A stretch of DNA of 64,000 nt from Symbiodinium microadriaticum (taxonomy: Eukaryota; Sar; Dinophyceae; Suessiales; Symbiodiniaceae). Below the pieces are notes generated by a model. The model did not search any database and was not told the origin of the DNA. It saw only the letters and a program-made list of their open reading frames with translations. The stretch's first letter is position 1. Every line of letters begins with the position of its first letter. The stretch is from contig LSRX01001113.1 in NCBI GenBank assembly GCA_001939145.1, positions 10,329 through 74,328 on the forward strand, in the 5' to 3' direction. Positions 10,257 to 20,104 of this stretch are shown piece by piece. The translations under genes and the position numbers were made by a program.

Positions 10257-12020
10257 ATGCAACATGAGATGAGGCTGCTTGGGGCTCGGCGAGACCTGGG
10301 CTGCTTCGATCAACTCAAGTCGTTATCTCTGCTGAATCCATGGGAAGTGCAGGGGGGTGAGATGGCCCTTCAAGGATACTTACCAGCACCCGCTTCAAGC
10401 TCTGTGGCTGGGGGAACCGACGTGAGCCCTAAACCCAACGTATTCCACTTCCCAGCTCGGAGGGCAATGCCGGTTATGCGGGACTCCCTTCGGGCTGGAC
10501 ATAAAGAGCGAGCGAAGGTTTTGGCTCTGTGGCAAATGCTCATCGTCACTTCGGCGTGTGGGCTTGCAACGGTTTTGGCCAAAACTGCTGACGACCAGGT
10601 ACCTTTGATTTTGGAGGATGTCTTTGCAAAGAAGGCTACTTCGACACTCAGGAGTCGAGCTTCGAGCCTTTTGCAATACACGAGATGGCAGAAAGCCACG
10701 TTTGGCGAAACTTCTTTATTCCCAATGGATGAAGACAGACTTTATGCCTACACTTGTTATTTACGATCGGAAGGCGCTCCAGCTTCGAGAGGGGAACGGT
10801 TTGTCCAAAGCGTTCGTTTTGCGCATACTCTTTTGCAATGCCCTGGCGACTTAAGTTTCCTGACTGCGCGGGTTATCGGGGCGACCGTTGCAGGCGTTGC
10901 AAAGAGGCCGGTCATGAAGAAATGGCCGCTCAAGGTGCATCAGCTCCGGCTGCTGGAGCGACTCGCTTGTGGTGAGGCGAGCGCCGTTTCCATCTTTGCA
11001 GGTTTCTTGTGTGTCCTGATCCATGGGAGATTGCGCTACAGTGATGCTCAAATGTGCTTCGCCGAGCCCTTCCTTGAGACAGGCGACGTGCACAACTTGT
11101 TGACTCTTGAGCTCTATGGTTCGAAGACCTCCTCACTTCGCAGGGCTACCAAGTTCCGGCTTATTCCGGTCTTTGCGGTCAGCCCGGGAGTTCATGGCGA
11201 TGAGTGTTGGGCGAGTGCCTACCTGCGAAACCGTGCGGAGCTTGGGCTAGCAGCTTCAGAAACAGAACCACTGATGAGATGTCCTTGTGCGGACGGGAGC
11301 TTCACAGAGCGCAAGCTGCGCTCGTCAGATGCTTCTGTTTGGTTGAGGGAGCTCCTTGTAAGCGAATGCAATGAGGAGGAGCTGTCCAACCTTGCCACCC
11401 ACAGCTGCAAGGCCACCTGTTTGGCTTGGTTGACCAAGTCAGCAGCTCCAAACAACATGTGTCGGCGAGCCGGGTATCATGTGGGACAAGAAGGGCGCTC
11501 TGAACTCGAGTATGCGCATGATGCTGCAGCACCTTTAGTGCGTAGGTTGGCAGACACTGTCGAGTTAATCCGTGAAGGGATATTTTGCCCTGACGAGCCG
11601 CGGCTTCAAAGGTGGCATGGGGCTTCTGACTTTGAATCTGCTGTACTCTTGCTGCGCCGCGGCGAAGATGCTAAGCGCATACGCAAGAGTGTTCCAGCGC
11701 AGGTCAGCCGGCTGCTAGAGGGGTCATCCAGCGATTCGGAGTCTAGTGAAGACGTGGACGAAGATTCTGATAGTGCTGGGTCTGAGGTTGATGGCCACTT
11801 AGCAGACATTCATGTCCTGGGCGAAACTGTTGATTCTAGTACTAGTGACGGTTTTGTGTACTATAAGCACGGTGCCAGGCAAACCGTACACCGAGCCCAA
11901 AGGCACAATGACGATGATGCAACTGTTTTCGTGTGTGGCCGCCTGGCCACGGCCGCACACGAGGAGCTCGGTGCTCGGCCCAACGTGATTTTGAATCCTT
12001 GCCTTTCGTGCTTCAGGTGA
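10257..12020 (+). CDS. tyrosine recombinase (YR1), intact, 587 aa
   Basis: This is a tyrosine recombinase of the kind carried by DIRS-like retroelements, acting on DNA in the nucleus. I start it at the first in-frame ATG, 10257. The core-binding region lies at about residues 130-215. The catalytic Arg is in IHGRLRYSDAQ, the Lys in GSKTSS, then THSCK (H-x-x-K), GYH, and the nucleophile Tyr in LEYAHDA. The C-terminal 100 residues are acidic (SSDSESSEDVDEDSDS) and end with a Cys-rich tail, VCGR followed by CLSC. No frameshift or internal stop is seen, so the enzyme could be active. The Gag of unit A starts 295 bp downstream. Whether this recombinase belongs to that unit or to a mostly deleted element on its left cannot be decided from one locus. 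Confidence 0.85.
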   Translation: MQHEMRLLGARRDLGCFDQLKSLSLLNPWEVQGGEMALQGYLPAPASSSVAGGTDVSPKPNVFHFPARRAMPVMRDSLRAGHKERAKVLALWQMLIVTSACGLATVLAKTADDQVPLILEDVFAKKATSTLRSRASSLLQYTRWQKATFGETSLFPMDEDRLYAYTCYLRSEGAPASRGERFVQSVRFAHTLLQCPGDLSFLTARVIGATVAGVAKRPVMKKWPLKVHQLRLLERLACGEASAVSIFAGFLCVLIHGRLRYSDAQMCFAEPFLETGDVHNLLTLELYGSKTSSLRRATKFRLIPVFAVSPGVHGDECWASAYLRNRAELGLAASETEPLMRCPCADGSFTERKLRSSDASVWLRELLVSECNEEELSNLATHSCKATCLAWLTKSAAPNNMCRRAGYHVGQEGRSELEYAHDAAAPLVRRLADTVELIREGIFCPDEPRLQRWHGASDFESAVLLLRRGEDAKRIRKSVPAQVSRLLEGSSSDSESSEDVDEDSDSAGSEVDGHLADIHVLGETVDSSTSDGFVYYKHGARQTVHRAQRHNDDDATVFVCGRLATAAHEELGARPNVILNPCLSCFR

Positions 12021-12314
12021 CGAGAGCTCTGCCGTCATATGGTAAGGTAATGAGGTGCTCTTACCTTGTGATGCAACCCTGCTTAAGCGACTTGACCGTA
12101 CTTGCTAGTGCAAGAAGGGGCGAAGTGAGCACACACACCCGACCATTGTACCGGTGCGCCTATGGTCTTGACCGTTAGAGAGCTTTCGCTGCGGATCAAA
12201 GACACCCCTGCATGCTCCTCTCAGCGCGTTGCTCTCTCGGCTGGCTGCGAGATATTGTGCTCTCGAGTTTTGAACGGCTCCAGGGCACGCCCAGCGGCAC
12301 AGCAGTAGGAAGTC

Positions 12315-13541
12315 ATGTCTTACGTCGATTCCAAGGCGATCTTCCGACAAAGGTGCTTGGCTGTGGGATTGCCTACTGAAGTCGTGGATCGACTCGACTT
12401 CCGTGGATGGAGCACCTTTGCTAACTTTGCTCACGCTCCTACTGCCACTCCGGGGACTGCAGGAGCTGAGGTCGCCATCAAAACCGTTCTTGATGCGATT
12501 CTGGGCGATTCGCTCGCTGCTCACGAGGCTGCTCTCCGCCGTCTGCACTGGGAGGCCTGGACCCTCACAGCTGCAGACCTTAAGCGGAAAGTGGACGGGA
12601 CGGATGAAGCGGGGCCGAGAAAACTGCCTGTTGCTGAGATTGGAGCTCGCTTGCAAGTGCTCGCTCCCAAGATCTCGCCCTTGAAGCTCCAAGGAATTCT
12701 GGAACCCAGCCATGCCAGCATTAACTTGTTTGCAGCAATGCTCGATGAAAGCCGACTCCGTTATGTGGAGTGGGCCAGGCTCACCACCAGAGACCAAGAA
12801 GTCCTTGGAGCTACTGAGGATCAACTCCTCAAAGCTTGGCGACCGGACAAGGCTGGAGTCGTGCGAGAACATAAAGATGCACCACGTCTTGAGGCGAATG
12901 TCGCTACGGACCTGTTGGTGCATCACGCTTTGAGGCGAAGAGGCGTGTGTTTTGCTATTGCAGAACTCATGACTTTCGAGGTGCATGAGTCCCTTATTCA
13001 GTTCTTGTTTGATGCCTATTACAAGGAACCTAGTGAAGGCTATCAGAGGGTCACTCTTGCGCAGCTAGCGCTTTGTGACCGAGAGGTGCATCTCCGCCTC
13101 AGCGACCAGTGCCGATCAGGGTTCACACTTGGCTCTGACGGGGGTTTGCCTCTGGACAGGCACTTGCCGGTTGTGTTGCAAATGCGCTGTGTCGAACAGT
13201 TGCTTCTTCCTCGAGCTCGGGGTACTGCCGGCACTACATCCCGTGACCCCCCTAAGCCTAAGGCCAACCCTAAAAAGCGCAAGACGCCTGCGGACTCTTC
13301 TGTCCCTCCGCCGCCGAAGCCTGTCGTTGCTAGGGCCGACGTGCGCCCAAAGAAGCGCTCGCCTTACATGCCTGCTGCTTTGAAGGGGGGAGTTCCTGTT
13401 GATGCTGACGGGGCTGCACTGTGCTGGAACTACAATCTTGGGAAGTGCCCCCACGGGGATGTTGATTCGTGCCCAAAGGGCAAACACTTGTGCTGCAAGC
13501 CTAACTGCTTCCAGAAGCATCCCTTCATTCACCACGCCTGA
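12315..13541 (+). CDS. gag: Gag-like protein of unit A, 408 aa, Cys/His finger
   Basis: This is the structural/RNA-binding protein of the DIRS-like unit. It starts at ATG 12315 and opens MSYVDSKAIFRQR, a beginning shared in pattern with the Gags at 20105 and 27147. The body is helical to about residue 310, then comes a basic Pro/Lys-rich linker (PKPKANPKKRK). The C-terminus is a Cys/His finger: CWNYNLGKC, then C, H, CC, C and H residues to the end. That pattern resembles the C-x-x-Y-N-x-G-x-C fingers of Gag-like proteins in other YR retroelements. The frame ends at TGA (13539-13541) in a leaky context and is open immediately afterwards, so a fraction of ribosomes would extend into Pol. Confidence 0.85.
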   Translation: MSYVDSKAIFRQRCLAVGLPTEVVDRLDFRGWSTFANFAHAPTATPGTAGAEVAIKTVLDAILGDSLAAHEAALRRLHWEAWTLTAADLKRKVDGTDEAGPRKLPVAEIGARLQVLAPKISPLKLQGILEPSHASINLFAAMLDESRLRYVEWARLTTRDQEVLGATEDQLLKAWRPDKAGVVREHKDAPRLEANVATDLLVHHALRRRGVCFAIAELMTFEVHESLIQFLFDAYYKEPSEGYQRVTLAQLALCDREVHLRLSDQCRSGFTLGSDGGLPLDRHLPVVLQMRCVEQLLLPRARGTAGTTSRDPPKPKANPKKRKTPADSSVPPPPKPVVARADVRPKKRSPYMPAALKGGVPVDADGAALCWNYNLGKCPHGDVDSCPKGKHLCCKPNCFQKHPFIHHA

Positions 13542-13546
13542 CTAGG
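13539..13546 (+). promoter_or_regulatory. candidate stop-codon readthrough signal TGACTAGG (unit A)
   Basis: The Gag stop is TGA followed by CTAGG. UGA-CUA(G) is the best known readthrough context in eukaryotic and viral mRNAs. Pol continues in the same frame with no further stop. The identical octamer sits at the same place in units B and C. Confidence 0.7.
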
Positions 13547-16500
13547 CACCCGTGGCGAGGCTCCGAGTGTGGCCGGCTTTGGTGTCGATGCTGCCGTCGA
13601 AACCTCAGGACGTTCAGTCTGTGTGACGTCCGCAGGGCAAGAGCCTTTTTCCCTTCATTTAGAAATCCATTTTCCTAATGTCACCTTGCGTGAACATCCT
13701 GCCGAACTTTTCTCTCGGCAACTCCTTTCCGAGAAGGTGCCGGATCGTAAAGATGTGTTACATCTGTTTGATCTTCTGCCTCGAGAAGAATCCTCGCGTG
13801 GCAGTCCCGACCCGTTGGCTTTCGGCTGTGGATGTTGGGTTCGTGATGCTGGGTTTGGGCTACGTCGCAACAATCGCGTGTTCCCAGCTTCTGTGCAGCT
13901 CTTGAACGTTTTCGTCCGCAGTGTTCGCCCGAGCCACGTGTGGACCTCTATCGTCATTTTTGCTGACGTGCGAGCACCCCGACACCGTGATCTTCGCAAC
14001 AATTTTGATCCTAACCTTGTGGTTGCTTTGAGCCAGTTTGAGGGTGGCAACATCTTTGTCATACAGCCTGAAGGCCCGGAGGTCGCTTATGATGCTGGGG
14101 AAACTGTGCGAGGCATCATCCTGGACCCTCGCTCACAACCTTGCTTGCTGCATGCGCGGCGAGACGCACATTTTACTTTGCCTTGGCGGGGTCGGCGTGT
14201 CGTGCTGGTGGCTTTCTGCATTGACCATGTCCTGCAGTTGACGGACGGCCAACGTGGTGAACTTTGCCGGCTCGGCTTTCGGCCGCCGTCTGAGGGCAGC
14301 CCCCCTCCTCCTCGCCAGTGCTCGGCTCAGCAAATGTGTCTCGAAATCTTCTCTGCGCCTCCTCGCCTGTCTGAGTCGCTGCGACGTGTCGAAGTTCGGA
14401 CCTTATCCTTGCACCATGCGCCCTTAAAGGCGTGGACCGTTCCCTGCTTGAAATGGGACGTGCAGCAGCCTCTTGACGTCGAGTTTTGCTTGCAGCGACT
14501 TCGCCAGGGCAGTGTCTCATTCCTCTTCGTCGTCCCCCCGGGAGGTTTGCAATCCCTCACCACCACCCTCAATGAGGCGGTGTTGACTTTTCTTGTGCTC
14601 TTGCTTGCCACTCTTGGTGACACGCAAACCCCGTTCTGCTTGTGTCTGCCCTGTGCCTCGGCCTTTTGGAAGCCTGTCCTTGCTCAAACGGTCGGCTTGA
14701 CGCATTTCGTTACGGATGTGGACTTGTGCCAGTATGGTTGTGAACGCAAGCGGGCTACACGCCTATTGCATAACGTGCCTGCGCTCTGTGCATTGGCCAG
14801 GCGGTGCGACGGGTCTCATTCGCATGCGTCATGGTCTCCTAAAACCCCGGCTTCTTTGCAACCCCGACATTTGCCCCCGAGCTTTTGTGACCATGTCGTT
14901 CAAGCGTGCTTGCCGCTTCTGTCTGCCTCTGCCCTGCCACCCTCGCTTCGGCCCGCGTCCGCGGCTTTGCAAGGGCACACGAAACTTCATGCTGTGCCCG
15001 CTGTTGTGCCCGAGTACAAAGAGGTTCTGAGGCGGCAGGTTCCCACCGAGGTTCCCCTGCCCGATGTCATTCCGGAAGGCGGATGTCCCTTCCTCCCGGA
15101 TGTGCCCGCGGGAGCTTCCCGGTTGACTGGAGGGCGTCTTCAGCGTGACACGACACTACTTCTTAAGGGGGCAGGCCACGCGTCGTGTCGGAACGAGGAC
15201 CCACCTGCAACAGATGGCAGGCAGCAGACTCCACTTGCAGATGTTTCCTATGCTGTACCGTGGAATGTTCCGGAGTTCCTTGAGCAAGCATTGCATGCTG
15301 AGCACCCGTGTGACAAACTGTCAGGTTGTGAACCATCCGCTGAGGACAACATTCAGTGGATTACCAGCACCCCTGCAGCCGAAGTCTGCGCTTTCAGAAC
15401 CAATGCCTTGAAAGCCCTTCTTCAATCTGAGGCCGAGCTCCGAAAGGACGAAGAGCGGCTGCACGCCTCCTTGAATCCTGAGGTGGGTCGTGTTCTCAAG
15501 GGCAAAAGGCTCCTGCTGTTCAAGAAACTCGCTTCTGCTGCCGGTGTGGAGGACAACACACTCTTTCAGCAGATGTGCGAGGGTTTTAAGATCTTAGGGT
15601 ATGCCGAGCCCAGTGGCCAATTCCCGGTCTCTTTCAAGCCTGCTTCGATGTCAGAGCATGAGCTGAAGCAGGCGTCGTCTTGGATCCGAGGCATGCTTAA
15701 GAAGCCTGACTCCCGAGAGTCAAATGAGATCGCGGAAGGCCTTTGGGCAGAGGCGTTAGATCAGGCCCAGGACGGCTCAGGTTGGTTGTATGGGCCCTAC
15801 TCTGAACGTGAGCTTGATGAGCTTTTTCCGGAGGGGTGGGTGCCATCGCGCCGTTTCGGCGTGCAACAAGGAGATCGGACCCGAGCCATCGACGACCTGA
15901 GAGCCTCTTTGGTAAATTCCACGTGTACGGCTACCGACAAAATAGTGTTGCAGGACATCGACGTTGTTGCTCAGACTGCTCGCAAGTTTCTTGAAGCCCT
16001 GGCATCGAGGAGGCGAGCAGACCAGCGACAGCTGGTAGGCCGGGCCCTGGACTTGAAATCTGCTTATAAGCAGCTTGCTTCAGCCCCGTGCGATGGATGG
16101 GCGAGCATCCTGGCTGTCTGGCGACCGGACAAACAGCAGTATCAGTATTTCCGATTTGCTACGCTGCCTTTCGGAGCAGTGCACTCGGTTACGGCCTTTA
16201 ACAGGGTGGCGAAGGCATTGAGAACTATACTGCTCAAGATCGTAAGGTTGGTTGTGACCAGCTTCTACGACGACTTTTGTCAGCTGGAACTCCAGGAGCT
16301 TGCGAGCTCCGCCCAAGGGACAGCACAACTGGTCCTGCAACTGTTGGGGTGGCGCATAGCTGAAGATCCTAACAAGTGCTTGCCCTTCTCCAAAGTCTTC
16401 AGCATGTTGGGAGCGAGCTTTTCGCTGTCAAGGGCACCCCAAGGCATCTTGGAGATATCCAACAAGGAGGGCAGGCTGCAAGCTTTGAGGACGATGGTGA

Positions 16501-17315
16501 ACGCGGTGTGCACTGATGGTTTCGTTCAGCCCGCCGTGCTGGCTAGCTTGAAGGGCAGGTTCCTTTATGCTTCGACCCACACATTTGGGCGTGTTGCTGT
16601 CATGGCTGTTAAGTGTCTTTCGCGACACTTAGCAGGGGGAGGCATCTTGAGGCTAGACAACGAAGACTGCACTTTGCTACAGCAAACCATCGACCTCCTC
16701 GAGGACATGCGCCCGCGAGAGATCTGTGCAGGCATTAGTGGAGCTCCTGTGGTGATTTTCACCGATGGGGCCCATGAAGAGGAAGACTGCCTGACGACAC
16801 ATGGCGCTGTGATGATTGACCCGTCATCTGGCTCGCACCTTTTCTTCGGTGAAGAAATCCCTCGGAACTTCGTCGACAAGTGGCGAGCCGGAGGCAGACA
16901 ACAACTGGTGGGCCAAGCCGAGGTGTTGCCAGTGCTGGTCGCCAAAGTGGCGTGGGCCAAGCACCTGAAGCACCGCAAAGTGTTATGGTTCATCGACAAT
17001 GACTCGGCCAAAGCCGCGCTCGGTTCGGGCTCCTCTCCTGTGCGCGACACGTTCGCGATGCTGTGCGTCAATGCTCATTTGGACGTGGCCCTCGAGGCCA
17101 CGCACTGGTATACCCGAGTGCCTTCCAAGGCGAACTTAGCAGATGATGCATCGAGGCTAAGTTTTGGTGCATACCAAGGCCTGTATGAGCATACACATGT
17201 GGATTGGACTTCGAGCTGTATGCAGACGATAGTTGCAACGTGCACGGGCGAGAAAATCCCTTCTTTGGCGCTCGACACCTCAACACCGGAGTTTATCGGG
17301 GAAGAGTCGTGTTGA
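13542..17315 (+). CDS. pol: Pol of unit A: dioxygenase-like, C5-MTase-like, RT, RNase H
   Basis: The frame is open from the codon after the Gag TGA; GTG 13569 is numbered here as residue 1. Residues ~95-235 look like a 2-oxoglutarate/Fe(II) dioxygenase fold: H139-R-D141, distal H201, then G-R-R-V-V-L-V-A-F. Residues ~257-425 resemble a C5 cytosine methyltransferase (CLEIFSAPPRLS, VVPPGG, CQYGCERKRAT, CDGSHSH), but the Pro-Cys is replaced by PPGG. The RT has LDLKSAYKQL (~825), LPFGAV and FYDDF (~899). RNase H has FTDGA, QAEVLPVL, DND and NLADDASR (~1064-1195). No intron or frameshift is seen. RT and RNase H copy the element RNA; the two N-terminal domains are cargo whose activity is unproven. 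Confidence 0.85.
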   Translation, partial: LGTRGEAPSVAGFGVDAAVETSGRSVCVTSAGQEPFSLHLEIHFPNVTLREHPAELFSRQLLSEKVPDRKDVLHLFDLLPREESSRGSPDPLAFGCGCWVRDAGFGLRRNNRVFPASVQLLNVFVRSVRPSHVWTSIVIFADVRAPRHRDLRNNFDPNLVVALSQFEGGNIFVIQPEGPEVAYDAGETVRGIILDPRSQPCLLHARRDAHFTLPWRGRRVVLVAFCIDHVLQLTDGQRGELCRLGFRPPSEGSPPPPRQCSAQQMCLEIFSAPPRLSESLRRVEVRTLSLHHAPLKAWTVPCLKWDVQQPLDVEFCLQRLRQGSVSFLFVVPPGGLQSLTTTLNEAVLTFLVLLLATLGDTQTPFCLCLPCASAFWKPVLAQTVGLTHFVTDVDLCQYGCERKRATRLLHNVPALCALARRCDGSHSHASWSPKTPASLQPRHLPPSFCDHVVQACLPLLSASALPPSLRPASAALQGHTKLHAVPAVVPEYKEVLRRQVPTEVPLPDVIPEGGCPFLPDVPAGASRLTGGRLQRDTTLLLKGAGHASCRNEDPPATDGRQQTPLADVSYAVPWNVPEFLEQALHAEHPCDKLSGCEPSAEDNIQWITSTPAAEVCAFRTNALKALLQSEAELRKDEERLHASLNPEVGRVLKGKRLLLFKKLASAAGVEDNTLFQQMCEGFKILGYAEPSGQFPVSFKPASMSEHELKQASSWIRGMLKKPDSRESNEIAEGLWAEALDQAQDGSGWLYGPYSERELDELFPEGWVPSRRFGVQQGDRTRAIDDLRASLVNSTCTATDKIVLQDIDVVAQTARKFLEALASRRRADQRQLVGRALDLKSAYKQLASAPCDGWASILAVWRPDKQQYQYFRFATLPFGAVHSVTAFNRVAKALRTILLKIVRLVVTSFYDDFCQLELQELASSAQGTAQLVLQLLGWRIAEDPNKCLPFSKVFSMLGASFSLSRAPQGILEISNKEGRLQALRTMVNAVCTDGFVQPAVLASLKGRFLYASTHTFGRVAVMAVKCLSRHLAGGGILRLDNEDCTLLQQTIDLLEDMRPREICAGISGAPVVIFTDGAHEEEDCLTTHGAVMIDPSSGSHLFFGEEIPRNFVDKWRAGGRQQLVGQAEVLPVLVAKVAWAKHLKHRKVLWFIDNDSAKAALGSGSSPVRDTFAMLCVNAHLDVALEATHWYTRVPSKANLADDASRLSFGAYQGLYEHTHVDWTSSCMQTIVATCTGEKIPSLALDTSTPEFIGEESC

Positions 17316-17604
17316 GGAGAGCACGAGTGACCTGGGTGATCGCTCTGCTTGAATAATCTCTCGATTCGGTCCTCGAAGCACTGGGTGCTTGTGGGGCGGC
17401 GCCGGGCGCCTGCGCTTCCATGCAGCTTTGGCTGCAAGCTTTCGAAACTCCGTGAGAGGACGTCGTTTCCGCCTTGTGACGCAAAAAGAGAGGGTGCCCG
17501 CTTTCGCTGTTGCAACGATGTCAGTACATGTCGTACGTCGTAATGGCCTTTGTTTGGGACAAACCATTTCTCACGTTTGGTTGTTTTACACCAACATGCA
17601 ATAA

Positions 17605-19287
17605 GACATTGAGCTTGGGCAAGTGAGCACTTTGAGGATATACGTGAGTGTGGTTTCTGATTCTGTGGATGTCTCCTGGAAGGAGCAGCGTGCCGTTGAC
17701 TTCGATAGGGCGATAAAGCTTTGGCTGCATACCGTTCTCCGGTGGGACACCAATTGCGAGGTCAGACAGATGGTCTGCGAGGAATCCTCACCGGATGACC
17801 AAGTCAGACTGCTTGAGGATTTCTTCCGAGGGAGAGCCCCTTCGACATTGTTCAAAAGGGCTCGAGCGCTTGCGAGAATCGCGAACTGGCTCATGGAGAG
17901 AAACTCTTCTGGGTATCCCATCAGCGAAAAGCTGTTTTATGAGTTTCTTAGAGATGAGCGCGCCAAGGGCGGTCCGGCTTCGAGACTCAAGGGGTACCAG
18001 GAGGCTATAGTGTTTTCGCGATTTGTTTTGGGAGTCAAGGGGCTAGAGGATGCCTCTTCTAGCAGGCGCTGCCTCGGTGCCACGAAAGCAGATTTGGCCA
18101 AGGACAGAAATCAAGCGCCCCCACTGACGGTTGCTCAAATCCAGGAGCTCCATCGAAGGCTGCATGACCAGGAAGAAGACCCGTGGAACCGGGTTTTCTC
18201 AGGGGCAGTTCTCTGCGTTTTGTATGCGCGGAGTCGCTGGGGCGATGCCCAGCATGCGAGCAGGTGGGCCATCGACTTCGACCAGCATGGCGCCGCGGCA
18301 TACCTCGAGATTGCGGTCGCAAATCATAAAACCATGAGGGCAGCACAACACCGCTATCAATTTCTCCCGATGGTAGCCATCGCTAGAGGTGTGGTCGAGC
18401 GAGAATGGGTGACTACCTGGTTCGAAGCTAGAGAACAGCTTGGAATCAAGGGCCCGCCACATCACTGTGTGATGCCGGCGCCTGATCGCGAGGGGCTCCC
18501 ATTGTCCAGACCACTCACTTCGTCTGAAGCTGGAAAATGGTTCCGGAGGCTTATGAGCTGCGAATGCGATGCTGGTGATCCCAAGAGGATCACTAGTCAC
18601 TCGTTTAAAGCTTCGCTCCTTTCCATGGCTGCCAAGCGTGGCTACTCGCTGGATGATAGGCTCCAAATGGGCTATCACGCAACACCTGGCCGGATGGCCT
18701 TGGTGTATAGTCGTGATGGAGCAGCCAGGAGCTTACGGCTTCTCGAGAGCATGCTCTCTGAGATTCGACGTGGGCTGTTTTTACCAGATGCAACGCGCTC
18801 TGGGCGTTTGGTAGGTGGGGCCCAAGAGATTGCTTCTGGACAGGATTTTCATTCTGTGGACCCAGCAGGTGATGCTCGCATCCCCAGGGCGCCCTCACCT
18901 CCTGAGCCAGAGGTCAAGAGTGAGATTCGTTCCGAAGCTACGGGCGAGGTCATCACCGTCCTTGAATCTGATGCGGAGGAAGAAAATGCTCTTTCTAATC
19001 GCGCTGACGATTCTGAGCATGTCACAACTGGCTCGTCTGGCAGCGAATCCTCGGCGCTCGAGGTTCCTGAGGTTCACCGGCTTACCGTGCCAATCGAGCC
19101 TGCTGGATTCCGTTTTTTGCAACACAGGAAGACTCGCATGATCCATTTGATCAAGGATGGAAATGAGCGAGTCTTGGAGTGTGGCCGCATGGTGAGTGAT
19201 GCTCACATCAGGCCGTCAAATGTTCGTTTCGATTCTTCAGTTTGCTCGCAGTGTCGCAAAGCCTCAGGCGAGGCGGCGCGGGCTTGA
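17605..19287 (+). CDS. tyrosine recombinase (YR2) of unit A
   Basis: The frame opens after TAA at 17602-17604. The first in-frame ATG is at about 17770, and GTG 17623 is upstream of it, so the true start or an upstream exon is unresolved. The recombinase features are core binding (about 17815-18050), Arg in YARSRWGDAQ, Lys in NHKTMR, SHSFK (H-x-x-K), GYH, and the nucleophile in VYSRDG, followed by a helix of about 25 residues. An acidic/Ser-rich linker leads to the C-terminal tail H-L-I...ECGR...CSQC. It follows Pol by 290 bp, as expected for Gag-Pol-YR order. No internal stop is present. It would integrate the circular or linear DNA intermediate. Confidence 0.85.
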   Translation, partial: DIELGQVSTLRIYVSVVSDSVDVSWKEQRAVDFDRAIKLWLHTVLRWDTNCEVRQMVCEESSPDDQVRLLEDFFRGRAPSTLFKRARALARIANWLMERNSSGYPISEKLFYEFLRDERAKGGPASRLKGYQEAIVFSRFVLGVKGLEDASSSRRCLGATKADLAKDRNQAPPLTVAQIQELHRRLHDQEEDPWNRVFSGAVLCVLYARSRWGDAQHASRWAIDFDQHGAAAYLEIAVANHKTMRAAQHRYQFLPMVAIARGVVEREWVTTWFEAREQLGIKGPPHHCVMPAPDREGLPLSRPLTSSEAGKWFRRLMSCECDAGDPKRITSHSFKASLLSMAAKRGYSLDDRLQMGYHATPGRMALVYSRDGAARSLRLLESMLSEIRRGLFLPDATRSGRLVGGAQEIASGQDFHSVDPAGDARIPRAPSPPEPEVKSEIRSEATGEVITVLESDAEEENALSNRADDSEHVTTGSSGSESSALEVPEVHRLTVPIEPAGFRFLQHRKTRMIHLIKDGNERVLECGRMVSDAHIRPSNVRFDSSVCSQCRKASGEAARA

Positions 19288-20104
19288 GAGAGCGATGCGC
19301 TGGGCCCGCAGGAAGTCGATGCTCGCCATCGTGGGTCCTGCGGGAGGGCTTTTCTGCGTCGTATTTCTCGGCGGCCGAGGGGTTTGCAGCGATTGCGGCA
19401 TGCGGCCCAGGGGTTAGCCGAGGAAGTGAGTGCGCCTGCTCCTATAGACTTGGGTCTTGGTCTTGGAGGAGGATGATGTTGCAACATCATGGATCCTTCA
19501 GGAAAGCCTTGATCTTCACCGATTTTCCGTGGCAGGGCGGAGTCGTGCACCTTCCAGCACGTGGACCGTCCCGGATGCCATCTGGGGGTGGGCCACTCTA
19601 TTCAAAGCTTTTGGTGCGTGTGCCGTTGACCTGCGTCAGGGACTCTCATATCTCGCCAAACATGAGGTGTTTACTTTCCTGAAAAAGGGTGGCGGGTCAG
19701 CTGTCGTGCACGTTCGCGTTTTCTGCACCTGAACCCAGGCGTGTTTATCATGCAAGGTGCTAGACCGCTGCCGTGTTTATGATTTCTCCTATCTGACATG
19801 TCGTATTTCATTTGTTGCTTTATTTTATCGTGCACTCATCTTCACTTGAGCATGTGACTAAGCGTCGACAGGTCGCAGGACCGGGGTAGATGGTGATTGG
19901 ACCATGCCCTCAGGTAGCGACCCAAACGGCGTAACATAGTAATCACATGACCGCGTACTGCAGGCGTTCTTTCAGTGTGAGAAAATTTACATGCCGGGAC
20001 CAAAACCTACTTGCTGGAGACTGACAGATGTGGCGAGTGCTGCGTTCGACCTCTTGGACCCGAAGCAGTGGCTCTAAGTGTCAGTTGTAGCGCGTCCCGC
20101 CAGC
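19288..20104. other. spacer between unit A recombinase and unit B Gag
   Basis: This is 0.8 kb without a supported gene. Overlapping frames at 19242-19732 are out-of-frame extensions past the recombinase stop. The DNA becomes AT-richer around 19740-19990. I saw no repeat or terminal inverted sequence by eye, although an element boundary should lie here. Confidence 0.5.

Larger units (their letters stand above)
12315..19287 (+). mobile_element. DIRS-like unit A: Gag, Pol, YR, apparently intact
   Basis: Three consecutive + strand coding regions (Gag 12315-13541, Pol 13542-17315, YR 17605-19287) make a complete set in the standard DIRS order. Gag and Pol share a frame and are separated only by TGA-CTAGG. 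No frameshift or internal stop interrupts RT, RNase H or YR. Terminal repeats were not identified by eye, so the outer limits are those of the coding regions. Confidence 0.75.
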